In this document: piece by piece, positions 1-5,398 of the stretch | Numbering within the stretch: position 1 is the stretch's first letter | Layout of the letters: each line of letters begins with the position of its first letter | DNA from: CAZCDM01 sp964497475 | Lineage (GTDB): Bacteria; Planctomycetota; Phycisphaerae; SM23-33 | Length of the DNA: 5,409 nucleotides | Assembly: GCA_964497475.1 (NCBI GenBank) | Contig: CAZCDM010000158.1 | Location: forward strand, 1 to 5,409 | Reading direction: 5' to 3' | Translations under genes and position numbers: made by a program | Notes under the pieces: model-generated | The model's input: the letters and a program-made list of their open reading frames with translations, nothing else | What the model was told of the DNA's origin: nothing | The model's database searches: none

Positions 1-73
1 TGAATTGCGATACATATAGAGGTCTTTGTCGGCTTCGGCGGGGCCGATCCTTCTTTCGAAAGCAGTCTTCGCC

Positions 74-1546
74 ATGAAACACCTTACGCTGTCATTCGTT
101 TGGTTGCTTGCCGTGCCCGCGATGGGCGCCACCGACGAGGGCTCCTGGGCCCGGCCGGGCCAGACGCTCGACCGCATCCGCCGGGACAAAAAATCCCAGC
201 TCACCGACTACCTCACCCGCATCCAGGCCAACGCCCACGCCATCAGCAACGACGAGCTGATGCAGCGATTTTTCCGCATCCAGCACAAGTTCCACCTCCT
301 CGGGAAGACCGCCCCGCCGCCGGCTGACGCCCGCCGGGCCATCGCCCACCTCAATAAGACCGCCCTGCGTCATTACCTCCACAACTACATCGCCTTCTAC
401 GACCTGCTGCTGGTCGACCGGACGGGCGAAATCTTTTACACCATGCGCGGCGAGGGCGACCTGGGAGCAAACCTCTTTACCGGCAAGCTCGCCAGGAGCA
501 ACCTCGCACGACAGCTCAAGAGCGACCCCGAAAAACAGTTCATCGACTACGAGTACTACGAGTTCTCGAATCGGCCTTCGGCGTTCTTCGTCGAGCCGGT
601 CCGCCAGGACGGCAAGGTCATCGGCTGGTTCCTGCTGCAGTGCACGATCAACAAGCTCAACTCGATTTTCTCCGCCGAGGAAGCGCTCGGCCAGACCGGC
701 GAGGTCTTCCTGGTCAACGAGAAGTCGATGATGCTCACCCAGTCGCGCTTCCGCAACGAGTCCAGCAGCCTCCGCCAGCACCTCTCGGAAGAGAATATCC
801 GCAGCAAGTTCAAGGAAGGCAGGGGCCATAAAACCGTCACCGACTACCGGGGCCATCGCGCCAAAACGTCATTCGAGGTCTGCGATGTACTCGGGGCGCG
901 ATGGCTTCTGATCGTGAAGGTCGACGAGGATGAAATCCTCACCCGCCAGTACCTCCAGCAGAAACAGAAGTTCGAAAAGCCCTTGCTGGCCGAGCTGAAT
1001 CGCGATCGGCCCGAGGGCCGATCGCCCGGCCCGGTCATCCCGCCCACCGACGGCCTGGGCGTGGACGTCGATGAGTTCCAGCGCGTCGGCGAGGAGGGCA
1101 CGCTGGTGACCTGGGGCGTACACACCTGCACCGCCGTGGTCATTACCTTACCGGGCAAGTTCGCCTACCTCGGCCATCTGAGCAACTACGACCGCAGCTA
1201 CCGGCAGGGGGGCAACCTGGACCTGCTGGGCCATATGCTCAAACGCATCCGCCGCTTCGAGCTTTATCCCGTCCAGATGCGCGATGTGGAAATCGTCATC
1301 GTCGCACCGCACACCCACAGCGTGCTCGGCGCAGCCGACAGGCTGCTGGCCGAGGGGTTCCTGCTCTCGCAGATTCGCTTCGTGCACTGTCCCGATGCAC
1401 ACTGCGCGACGGTCCGCCACCGCATGAAGCCCGGCGCCACGGATATCAGCTGGCAGTTCTCAGCCGACCACTCCGGCCACGCGCGGCAGAGCGCGTCGGC
1501 CTGTCCGAGCCTGGCCGACCTCGTCCGCCCGCGGATCCACCAGTAA
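74..1546 (+). CDS. Secreted Cache-domain protein with C-terminal CheD-like domain
   Basis: Predicted exported protein of 490 residues. Residues 1-19 look like a Sec signal peptide (basic MKH start, hydrophobic core, AMGA|TD cleavage site). Residues about 30-295 resemble a double Cache (PDC) extracytoplasmic sensor: LLLVDRTGEIFYTM (111-124), DLGANLFTG, a PSAFFVEPVRQDGKVIGW strand pair (168-185) and LGQTGEVFLVNEKSMM (205-220). A linker follows, then residues about 328-455 resemble CheD, the chemoreceptor glutamine deamidase: LVTWGVHTCTAVVI (344-357) and YLGHLS (365-370). These place Thr346, Cys352 and His368 at nearly the spacing of the CheD Thr-Cys-His triad. There is no second transmembrane helix, HAMP or signalling domain, so the CheD-like part should lie outside the cytoplasm. 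ATG at 74 was chosen because it starts the signal peptide; a TTG at 26 would add 16 residues. No good ribosome site is visible. The Cache call is fairly firm, the CheD call is inference, and the function is unknown. Confidence 0.82.
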   Translation: MKHLTLSFVWLLAVPAMGATDEGSWARPGQTLDRIRRDKKSQLTDYLTRIQANAHAISNDELMQRFFRIQHKFHLLGKTAPPPADARRAIAHLNKTALRHYLHNYIAFYDLLLVDRTGEIFYTMRGEGDLGANLFTGKLARSNLARQLKSDPEKQFIDYEYYEFSNRPSAFFVEPVRQDGKVIGWFLLQCTINKLNSIFSAEEALGQTGEVFLVNEKSMMLTQSRFRNESSSLRQHLSEENIRSKFKEGRGHKTVTDYRGHRAKTSFEVCDVLGARWLLIVKVDEDEILTRQYLQQKQKFEKPLLAELNRDRPEGRSPGPVIPPTDGLGVDVDEFQRVGEEGTLVTWGVHTCTAVVITLPGKFAYLGHLSNYDRSYRQGGNLDLLGHMLKRIRRFELYPVQMRDVEIVIVAPHTHSVLGAADRLLAEGFLLSQIRFVHCPDAHCATVRHRMKPGATDISWQFSADHSGHARQSASACPSLADLVRPRIHQ

Positions 1547-1559
1547 CCCCCACTCGGGC

Positions 1560-1679
1560 GTATGTATTGTCATTCTGAGCGAAGCGGATTGCGAAGCAAG
1601 CCGCGAAGCCGAAGAATCTTTCAGCAAAAAGACCCTTCGGCCTCACTCAAGGTGACAACGGGACGACAGAATGTATGTA
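1560..1679. repeat. Imperfect multi-stem inverted-repeat element between convergent genes
   Basis: Outer arms 1567-1585 and 1640-1658 are imperfect inverted repeats (TTGTCA ... TGACAA ends). Inside are two stems: 1584-1592 with 1596-1604 (8 of 9 paired, GAA loop), and 1608-1621 with 1628-1641 (12 Watson-Crick pairs plus two positions that become G.U pairs only in minus-strand RNA). The 7-mer GTATGTA flanks the element at 1560-1566 and 1673-1679, which could be a target-site duplication. It resembles the dispersed small repeats with a TCATTCTGAGCGAAGC core seen in many environmental bacterial genomes (pattern memory). Lying between a plus gene ending at 1546 and a minus gene ending at 1687, it may act as a two-way transcription end signal, although no long T-run follows either stem. 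It contains no credible gene. Confidence 0.75.
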
Positions 1680-1686
1680 AAATGCC

Positions 1687-1920
1687 CTACTCGACGGCGA
1701 CGACTTCCTTGACTTCGGGCACCTTCTCCTTGAGGTGACGCTCGACGCCCATCTTGAGGGTCATCTGTGCGCCGGGGCAGCCTTTGCAGGCTCCCTGCAG
1801 CCGGACGGACACCACGCCGGTATCCTCGGCTACGTCAACGAGTTCAATATCCCCGCCGTCGGCCTGGAGCATCGGGCGGATGGTTTCGATGATGGGAACA
1901 ACCTGTTCTTTGAGGCTCAT
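1687..1920 (-). CDS. NifU C-terminal domain (Nfu-type) Fe-S cluster scaffold/carrier protein
   Basis: Small cytoplasmic protein of 77 residues made only of the NifU C-terminal (Nfu) domain. The family binds a [4Fe-4S] cluster, usually between two subunits, and passes it to target apoproteins. Visible hallmarks are IRPMLQADGGDIELVDV (14-30) and LQGACKGCPGAQMTL (41-55). Cys45 and Cys48 form the CxxC cluster-binding motif. The start at 1920 is set by the family N-terminus (MSLKEQVVPII) and by AAAGGAA at 1925-1931, four bases upstream. A longer reading to 2004 would add an unrelated Arg/Gly-rich stretch and run through the promoter, so it was not used. The gene stands alone, is convergent with the Cache gene and divergent from trmB, and has no visible isc, suf or nif partner in the window. 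It could equally be named nfu or yutI-like. The family call is secure; the client proteins are unknown. Confidence 0.95.
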   Translation of the reverse strand: MSLKEQVVPIIETIRPMLQADGGDIELVDVAEDTGVVSVRLQGACKGCPGAQMTLKMGVERHLKEKVPEVKEVVAVE

Positions 1921-1924
1921 GGGG

Positions 1925-1931
1925 TTCCTTT
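1925..1931 (-). promoter_or_regulatory. Ribosome binding site of the Nfu gene
   Basis: On the minus strand the sequence reads AAAGGAA, four bases before the ATG at 1920. It supports the short start over the longer reading frame to 2004. Confidence 0.7.
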
Positions 1932-1953
1932 CGTGCAACCAGTGTCGCGGGTC

Positions 1954-1959
1954 ATTATA
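1954..1959 (-). promoter_or_regulatory. -10 box of the Nfu gene promoter
   Basis: The minus strand reads TATAAT, a perfect housekeeping-sigma -10 hexamer in a very GC-rich setting. Transcription would start near 1946, giving a leader of roughly 26 nt. The -35 position (about 1977-1982, reading GTGCAG) matches poorly, so the promoter may need an activator or rely on the -10 box. Confidence 0.55.
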
Positions 1960-2009
1960 GCCCCCACCCGGCCGGGCTGCACGAGCAAAACGCTGCCCAG
2001 CCAAAGGTC

Positions 2010-2038
2010 TTGAGCGAGGCGGGTCTTGTGTTTATGCT
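2010..2038 (+). promoter_or_regulatory. Probable trmB promoter (leaderless transcript)
   Basis: TTGAGC at 2010-2015 and TATGCT at 2033-2038 are separated by exactly 17 bases and are fair matches to the -35 and -10 consensus. Transcription would begin at about 2044-2046, on or next to the trmB ATG at 2045. This agrees with the absence of a Shine-Dalgarno sequence before that ATG. The site is called from sequence only. Confidence 0.45.
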
Positions 2039-2044
2039 TCTGCC

Positions 2045-2704
2045 ATGCGGAGCAATTCATCCAAACAGCTCGGGCGGAGCAAGCGCGGCAAGTGGCAGCC
2101 GGGCCATTTGCTGCTGGACCCCGCCTGTGCGACACAGCCCTTCGACCCGGCCGAGATCTACCCCCACGGCGACCAGCCTCTGGAGGTCGAGATCGGCATT
2201 GGCAAGGGGACATTCCTGCTGGGCCGGGCACGCCATCGCCCGGACGTGAACTTCCTCGGCATCGAATACGCCGCCAGCTACGCCGCCTACTCAGCCGATC
2301 GGCTCCGCCGGGCCGGGCTTCAAAACGCCCGCGTCATCGCCGCCGACGCGATGGACGTCTTCACCCACGCCCTGGCCGAGGCGTCCTGCCAGCGGGTGCA
2401 TATCTACTTTCCCGACCCCTGGCCGAAGAAGCGTCACCACCGCCGGCGACTCATCCAGCCTCCTTTCCTCACCCAGGCCGTCCGCTGCCTTCGCCGCGGG
2501 GGCCAACTGCTGATCGTCACCGACCACCGCGGGTACTTCCAGCAGATCCGCAGCCTGCTGAGCAACTGGCCCGGGCTGGCTTCGTGCAGCTTTCCCAGCA
2601 TGCTCGACGAGGGCGAGGGCATCGTCGGGACGAACTTCGAAAAAAAGTACGCCAGGCAGGGCAAAGCGTTCCATCAACTGGCCCGATTGAAGTACCGCGC
2701 GTGA
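2045..2704 (+). CDS. trmB: tRNA (guanine-N7-)-methyltransferase TrmB
   Basis: SAM-dependent enzyme that methylates N7 of G46 in the tRNA variable loop, in the cytoplasm. It has 219 residues, a normal length for bacterial TrmB. A short basic N-terminus leads into a Rossmann-type methyltransferase domain. Family signatures appear in order: SAM-binding loop EIGIGKG (49-55), GIEYA (72-76) with the acidic residue at strand 2, AADAMDVF (99-106), the diagnostic FPDPWPKKRHHRRRLIQ (122-138), TDHRGYF (159-165), and C-terminal TNFEKKYARQGKAFHQL (196-212). ATG at 2045 is the first start in this frame and fits the family N-terminus. No Shine-Dalgarno precedes it, and a promoter-like pair suggests leaderless expression. 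The gene is divergent from the Nfu gene, with 124 bases between starts. It is followed by 311 bases before dnaA, so co-transcription with dnaA is unlikely but possible, since no clear terminator is seen after it. Confidence 0.96.
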   Translation: MRSNSSKQLGRSKRGKWQPGHLLLDPACATQPFDPAEIYPHGDQPLEVEIGIGKGTFLLGRARHRPDVNFLGIEYAASYAAYSADRLRRAGLQNARVIAADAMDVFTHALAEASCQRVHIYFPDPWPKKRHHRRRLIQPPFLTQAVRCLRRGGQLLIVTDHRGYFQQIRSLLSNWPGLASCSFPSMLDEGEGIVGTNFEKKYARQGKAFHQLARLKYRA

Positions 2705-2739
2705 GAAAAATCGGCCAGCCCGCAGCAGAACCTCGGGAA

Positions 2740-2816
2740 AATAGGGTGTGGGTCGTTTCACCCAATTGCACTTTTGCGCCTGTTATTATTGCCCGAAAGT
2801 GGTGTGAATAGGGTGT
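2740..2816 (+). repeat. 10-bp direct repeat AATAGGGTGT, two copies upstream of dnaA
   Basis: Identical copies of AATAGGGTGT lie at 2740-2749 and 2807-2816, 67 bases apart start to start (roughly six helical turns). Both are upstream of the dnaA -35 box. The second copy overlaps the DnaA-box-like site at 2803-2811. They could be operator half-sites for a regulator of dnaA. Confidence 0.5.
2803..2811 (-). promoter_or_regulatory. DnaA-box-like site upstream of dnaA promoter
   Basis: The minus strand reads CTATTCACA, matching 8 of 9 positions of the TTATNCACA DnaA box. It lies about 40 bases before the dnaA -35 hexamer, a position compatible with autoregulation of dnaA, which is known in many bacteria. 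The match is a single site and could be chance. Confidence 0.4.
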
Positions 2817-2851
2817 AGAAAAGTTTTATCGCGGTTTTCGGGGTTTTGGTT

Positions 2852-2880
2852 TTGACAGCCGATAACCCAGCAGCTAGACT
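2852..2880 (+). promoter_or_regulatory. dnaA promoter (-35 TTGACA, -10 TAGACT)
   Basis: A perfect TTGACA (2852-2857), a 17-base spacer and TAGACT (2875-2880, 4 of 6 consensus) form a strong housekeeping-sigma promoter. A T-rich tract lies just upstream. The predicted start near 2887 leaves a leader of about 129 nt before the dnaA ATG. Confidence 0.7.
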
Positions 2881-3015
2881 TTGGCCCTGTTGCAGGCGAT
2901 GTTGCTGCAGAGGGATCTCACGCTCGGCCAGGACGGCTGCTCACGCCTGTTGTTTCGCTCTGGGAATCTTGCTCTACGCCCGTGAGAGCCTTTGTTCGAA
3001 GGGACGCTGAAACGA

Positions 3016-4350
3016 ATGGCCGTTGTAGATCGCTCACTTTGGCAACGCATTATTCAGGACGTCGTCGCCCACGGGGGAAATCTCATCCGCCCGTGGTTTG
3101 CCAAGCTCGAACCGATCAGCCTCGAACATGGCCTGCTGGAAATCGAATGCCCCGGCTCGACCGAACAGCAGTACTGCGCCAAGCACGCCGGCGAGCTCTT
3201 CACCCAGGCCGCCCAGAACGCCACCGGCCGACTCGTGGGCGTGACCTTCCTGACCACCGCCCAGCGACAAAGCCAGGACGACCAGGACCTCGCCGCCGCC
3301 CTGACCGAAAGCCTCGGCGAACCGGCCGACCTGACCCTCAGCGACGATTACACCTTCGCCAGCTTCGTCGCCGGGCCCTGCAATCGCCTCGCCCACGCCG
3401 CTTGCGGCGCCGTCAGCGAGTCACCCGGCAAGGCCTACAACCCCCTGTTCCTCCACGGCAGCAGCGGCCTGGGCAAAACCCACCTGCTGCAGGCAACCTG
3501 CCATAAGCTCCTGACGGACACCCCCGACAGCCGCATCGAGTACATCTCCTGCGAGACCTTCGTCAACCACTTCATCGAGGCCGTCAGCGATGGCAAGCTC
3601 CATGAGTTCCGCTACCGCTACCGCCATGTGGACGTCCTGGCCATCGACGATATCCAGTTCCTCGCAGACCACGAGCAAAGCCAGGAAGAATTCTTCCACA
3701 CCTTCAACACGCTCTACCAGTCGCAAAAGCAGATCATTCTCTCCAGCGACCGAGGCCCGAAGGAAACCTCCCTCGAAGAACGCCTCATCAGCCGATTCAA
3801 CTGGGGCCTGGTCACCCGCCTGGATCGCCCCTGCTACGAAACACGCGTGGCCATCCTCAAACGAAAAGCCCGCCAGCGCGACATCCAACTGCCCGAAGAT
3901 GTCGTCTGCTTCATCGCCGGATCGGTCGATTCCAACACCCGCGAGCTGGAAGGCGCCATCGCCAAAGTGGCCATGCTCGCCAAAGTCCACGACCGCGCGA
4001 TCGACCTGTCGCTGGCTGAAGAAGCCCTCGGCAGCCAGACCGACACCACGCAACGCGAAGTGACCATCGACGACATCCTCCATGCCGTCACCGGCCGATA
4101 CAGCGTCCGGCTGATCGACCTGCAGAGCAAAAAACGCACCCGATCGATCGCACTGCCCCGACAGATCTGCATGTACCTCGCACGCAACCTCACACGACAT
4201 AGCCTGGAAGAAATCGGTGGCTACTTCGGCGGACGCGACCACACCACCGTCATGCACGCCAATAAGACCATCGACGCACTGAAGGAAAAAGACCCGCAGT
4301 TCCAGGCTACGCTGGAAAAACTCACGGATGATATCAAGGCCGGGCTCTAG
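3016..4350 (+). CDS. dnaA: Chromosomal replication initiator protein DnaA
   Basis: AAA+ ATPase that binds DnaA boxes at the origin, opens the duplex and loads the helicase; it also often regulates its own gene. It has 444 residues, a normal length. Domain I occupies about 1-80. Domain II is a short linker, about 81-110, rich in Gln, Asp and Ala. The AAA+ core (about 111-335) shows Walker A GSSGLGKT (148-155), Walker B VLAIDDIQFL (207-216), sensor 1 IILSSDRGPKE (240-250), box VII LEERLISRFNWGL (253-265) with Arg260 as the likely arginine finger, and NTRELEGAI (307-315). Domain IV carries the DNA-binding signature GGYFGGRDHTTVMHANKTI (401-419). ATG at 3016 was chosen because MAVVDRSLWQRI fits domain I; GAAGGGA at 2998-3004 is a rather distant ribosome site (11 bases). 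A TTG at 2992 would add eight residues. dnaN, gyrB and rpmH are not adjacent. All key motifs are intact. Confidence 0.98.
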   Translation: MAVVDRSLWQRIIQDVVAHGGNLIRPWFAKLEPISLEHGLLEIECPGSTEQQYCAKHAGELFTQAAQNATGRLVGVTFLTTAQRQSQDDQDLAAALTESLGEPADLTLSDDYTFASFVAGPCNRLAHAACGAVSESPGKAYNPLFLHGSSGLGKTHLLQATCHKLLTDTPDSRIEYISCETFVNHFIEAVSDGKLHEFRYRYRHVDVLAIDDIQFLADHEQSQEEFFHTFNTLYQSQKQIILSSDRGPKETSLEERLISRFNWGLVTRLDRPCYETRVAILKRKARQRDIQLPEDVVCFIAGSVDSNTRELEGAIAKVAMLAKVHDRAIDLSLAEEALGSQTDTTQREVTIDDILHAVTGRYSVRLIDLQSKKRTRSIALPRQICMYLARNLTRHSLEEIGGYFGGRDHTTVMHANKTIDALKEKDPQFQATLEKLTDDIKAGL

Positions 4351-4371
4351 CCGGGCCAACGCTGGGAATCG

Positions 4372-4409
4372 AAAAGCAGTGATGGCAGGACGCCGTCACT
4401 GCTTTTTTT
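4372..4409 (+). terminator. Intrinsic terminator of dnaA
   Basis: An 11-bp stem (4376-4386 with 4392-4402, one T.G wobble at 4383/4395) closes an AGGAC loop. It is preceded by AAAA (4372-4375) and followed by seven T residues (4403-4409). It starts 22 bases after the dnaA stop codon and is a textbook Rho-independent terminator for the plus strand. The A-run before the stem means it could also act weakly on the minus strand. Confidence 0.93.
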
Positions 4410-4414
4410 ATTCA

Positions 4415-4446
4415 GTATCCACTATCGCTTGCGGTAAAGTGGATAA
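4415..4446. promoter_or_regulatory. Inverted pair of DnaA-box-like motifs / hairpin after dnaA
   Basis: TATCCACT (4416-4423) and AGTGGATA (4438-4445) form a perfect 8-bp inverted repeat with a 14-base spacer. Read on the minus strand, the right arm is TTATCCACT, 8 of 9 with the DnaA box TTATCCACA; the left arm, GTATCCACT, matches 7 of 9. The spacer can extend the stem (ATCGC with GCGGU, two unpaired A residues), so a transcript would form a long hairpin here. It could be a DnaA-binding site, a structured leader of the lipoprotein gene, or both. Confidence 0.5.
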
Positions 4447-4498
4447 CTCATTGCCAACAAAACCAGCTCACCGCTTGGGCGCAGATAATCGGATTACT

Positions 4499-4506
4499 GA
4501 AGGAGA
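4499..4506 (+). promoter_or_regulatory. Ribosome binding site of the DUF3089-like lipoprotein gene
   Basis: GAAGGAGA, the strongest Shine-Dalgarno sequence in the window, stands seven bases before the ATG at 4514. It fixes that start over in-frame upstream ATGs, which lie within dnaA (4328) and at the terminator. Confidence 0.85.
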
Positions 4507-4513
4507 TTGCACC

Positions 4514-5398
4514 ATGTCTCTACTGCACTGCCTGCTCGTTTTGACTCTGTCGCTCTGCATCCTCGGCTGCGGAAGTCAGATTTCCGCTCCGGATTACACC
4601 GCCTCTTCCAGCTGGGCACACCAGCCAGCCAATATCGACAAGCCCGTCGATGTGTTTTACGTCTATCCGACCATCTACGCCGAAACCTCGCCACTGAATA
4701 TGGATTTCACACGAAAAGACCTCCAGGGACGCATCGCCAATCTGCTTACATCGCAGGCGGGCGTGTTTACCCCCGCAGCCAATCTGTACGCTCCCTACTA
4801 CCGTCAGATGAGCTTCGCAGCCCTGAACCCAAAAGAAGATATGTACCAGAATTGCTACTTCCACATCGGCGCAGAGGATGTGGCCCGGGCGTTTGAGGAG
4901 TATCTGCATAAACATAACAACGGCCGGCCGTTCATCCTCGCCGGACACTTCCAGGGCTCGATGGTCCTGATCGATCTTATGCAGAAACGGTTTCACGACC
5001 CAGCCTTGCAGAAGCAGCTCGTGGCCGCCTACCTGATCGGCTATTCCGTTACGGATGACGACCTGAAAAAATACCCCTGGCTCAAACCCGCAGCCGGTCG
5101 GGACGATCTCGGCGTGATTGTTTCCTACAACACAAAGGCTCCGAACACCACCGGTTCGCCGGTGCTCCTGCCCGGGGCGATCTGCATCAATACGCTGAAC
5201 TGGAAGACCGACGCTACGCCAGCCGATAAGGCCATGAACCTCGGCGCGGTTTTTTATGACAATCGAGGCAAGCTCATCAAGGACGTGCCGGGCTATTGCG
5301 GGGCGACGATCAATCCCCAAACCGGCGCTCTGGAAACCATCCCGCCCGAAACGCTGGATCAGGGGTATTTACTTGACTCAGGTTACCCCTACATGTAG
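4514..5398 (+). CDS. DUF3089-family alpha/beta-hydrolase-like lipoprotein, nucleophile Ser replaced by Phe
   Basis: Predicted membrane-anchored lipoprotein of 294 residues. Residues 1-18 are a hydrophobic signal peptide ending in the lipobox ILGC; Cys19 would be lipidated. The mature part matches the DUF3089 family, an uncharacterised alpha/beta-hydrolase group: VDVFYVYPTIY (45-55), NLYAPYYRQMSF (90-101), GAEDVARAFEEYLHKHNNGRPFILAG (119-144 region), LLPGAICINTLNW (218-230) and NLGAVFYD (242-249). The nucleophile elbow, normally GHSQG or FSQG type, reads GHFQG here (144-148), so the expected catalytic Ser is Phe146. The protein stops at GYPYM, and the C-terminal His and Asp-Tyr rich segment I recall for the family is not seen. 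It is probably a non-catalytic relative or a decaying gene, but the frame is intact with an excellent ribosome site. GC content, about 55 percent in lines sampled by hand, is lower than in dnaA (60-65 percent). No clear promoter was found. Confidence 0.92.
   Translation: MSLLHCLLVLTLSLCILGCGSQISAPDYTASSSWAHQPANIDKPVDVFYVYPTIYAETSPLNMDFTRKDLQGRIANLLTSQAGVFTPAANLYAPYYRQMSFAALNPKEDMYQNCYFHIGAEDVARAFEEYLHKHNNGRPFILAGHFQGSMVLIDLMQKRFHDPALQKQLVAAYLIGYSVTDDDLKKYPWLKPAAGRDDLGVIVSYNTKAPNTTGSPVLLPGAICINTLNWKTDATPADKAMNLGAVFYDNRGKLIKDVPGYCGATINPQTGALETIPPETLDQGYLLDSGYPYM

Larger units (their letters stand above)
2705..3015 (+). other. trmB-dnaA intergenic region (311 bp)
   Basis: This gap contains no credible gene. 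From left to right it holds a 10-base direct repeat (2740-2749, 2807-2816), a small inverted pair TGGGT/ACCCA (2749-2753, 2760-2764), a DnaA-box-like site (2803-2811), a T-rich tract with three GGTTTT units (2833-2838, 2842-2847, 2848-2853), the dnaA promoter (2852-2880) and a leader of about 129 nt with a long-range inverted repeat (2916-2922 with 2981-2987). With only one box-like site and no clear AT-rich unwinding element, it was not called as an origin. Confidence 0.7.

Noticed and set aside
26..73. TTG start at 26 for the Cache gene
   Set aside because: It would place 16 extra residues before a normal signal peptide; the purine-rich AGAGG at 18-22 is only three bases from the TTG, too close for a good ribosome site.
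92..856. Open frame of 254 codons on the minus strand inside the Cache gene
   Set aside because: Low-complexity Val/Leu/Ala/Glu composition, no ribosome site or motif, and fully antisense to a gene with clear Cache-domain signatures.
1446..1646. Minus-strand frame of 66 codons running from the repeat into the Cache gene
   Set aside because: Most of its N-terminus is translated repeat sequence; such frames recur wherever this type of repeat occurs.
2719..2737. Terminator after trmB (CCCG ... CGGG)
   Set aside because: The stem is only four base pairs with a 12-base loop and no T-run follows.
2026..2811. Plus-strand frame overlapping trmB in another frame (261 codons)
   Set aside because: The translation is Arg/Pro-rich, typical of an off-frame GC-rich reading, and it coincides with the well-supported trmB.
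2705..3015. Replication origin upstream of dnaA
   Set aside because: Only one convincing DnaA-box-like site and no clear AT-rich unwinding region or box cluster are visible.
3421..4359. Long open frame of 312 codons on the minus strand inside dnaA
   Set aside because: It is antisense to a fully motif-supported dnaA. It is an Ala/Gly/Val/Glu-rich shadow that arises from C-ending codons, with no recognisable domain.
4328..4513. Upstream in-frame extension of the lipoprotein gene into dnaA
   Set aside because: It crosses the dnaA terminator and would bury the signal peptide and lipobox; the strong ribosome site at 4499-4506 sets the start at 4514.
4520..5320. Open frame of 266 codons on the minus strand inside the lipoprotein gene
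   Set aside because: The plus-strand frame has a lipobox, family motifs and a strong ribosome site; the antisense frame has none of these.
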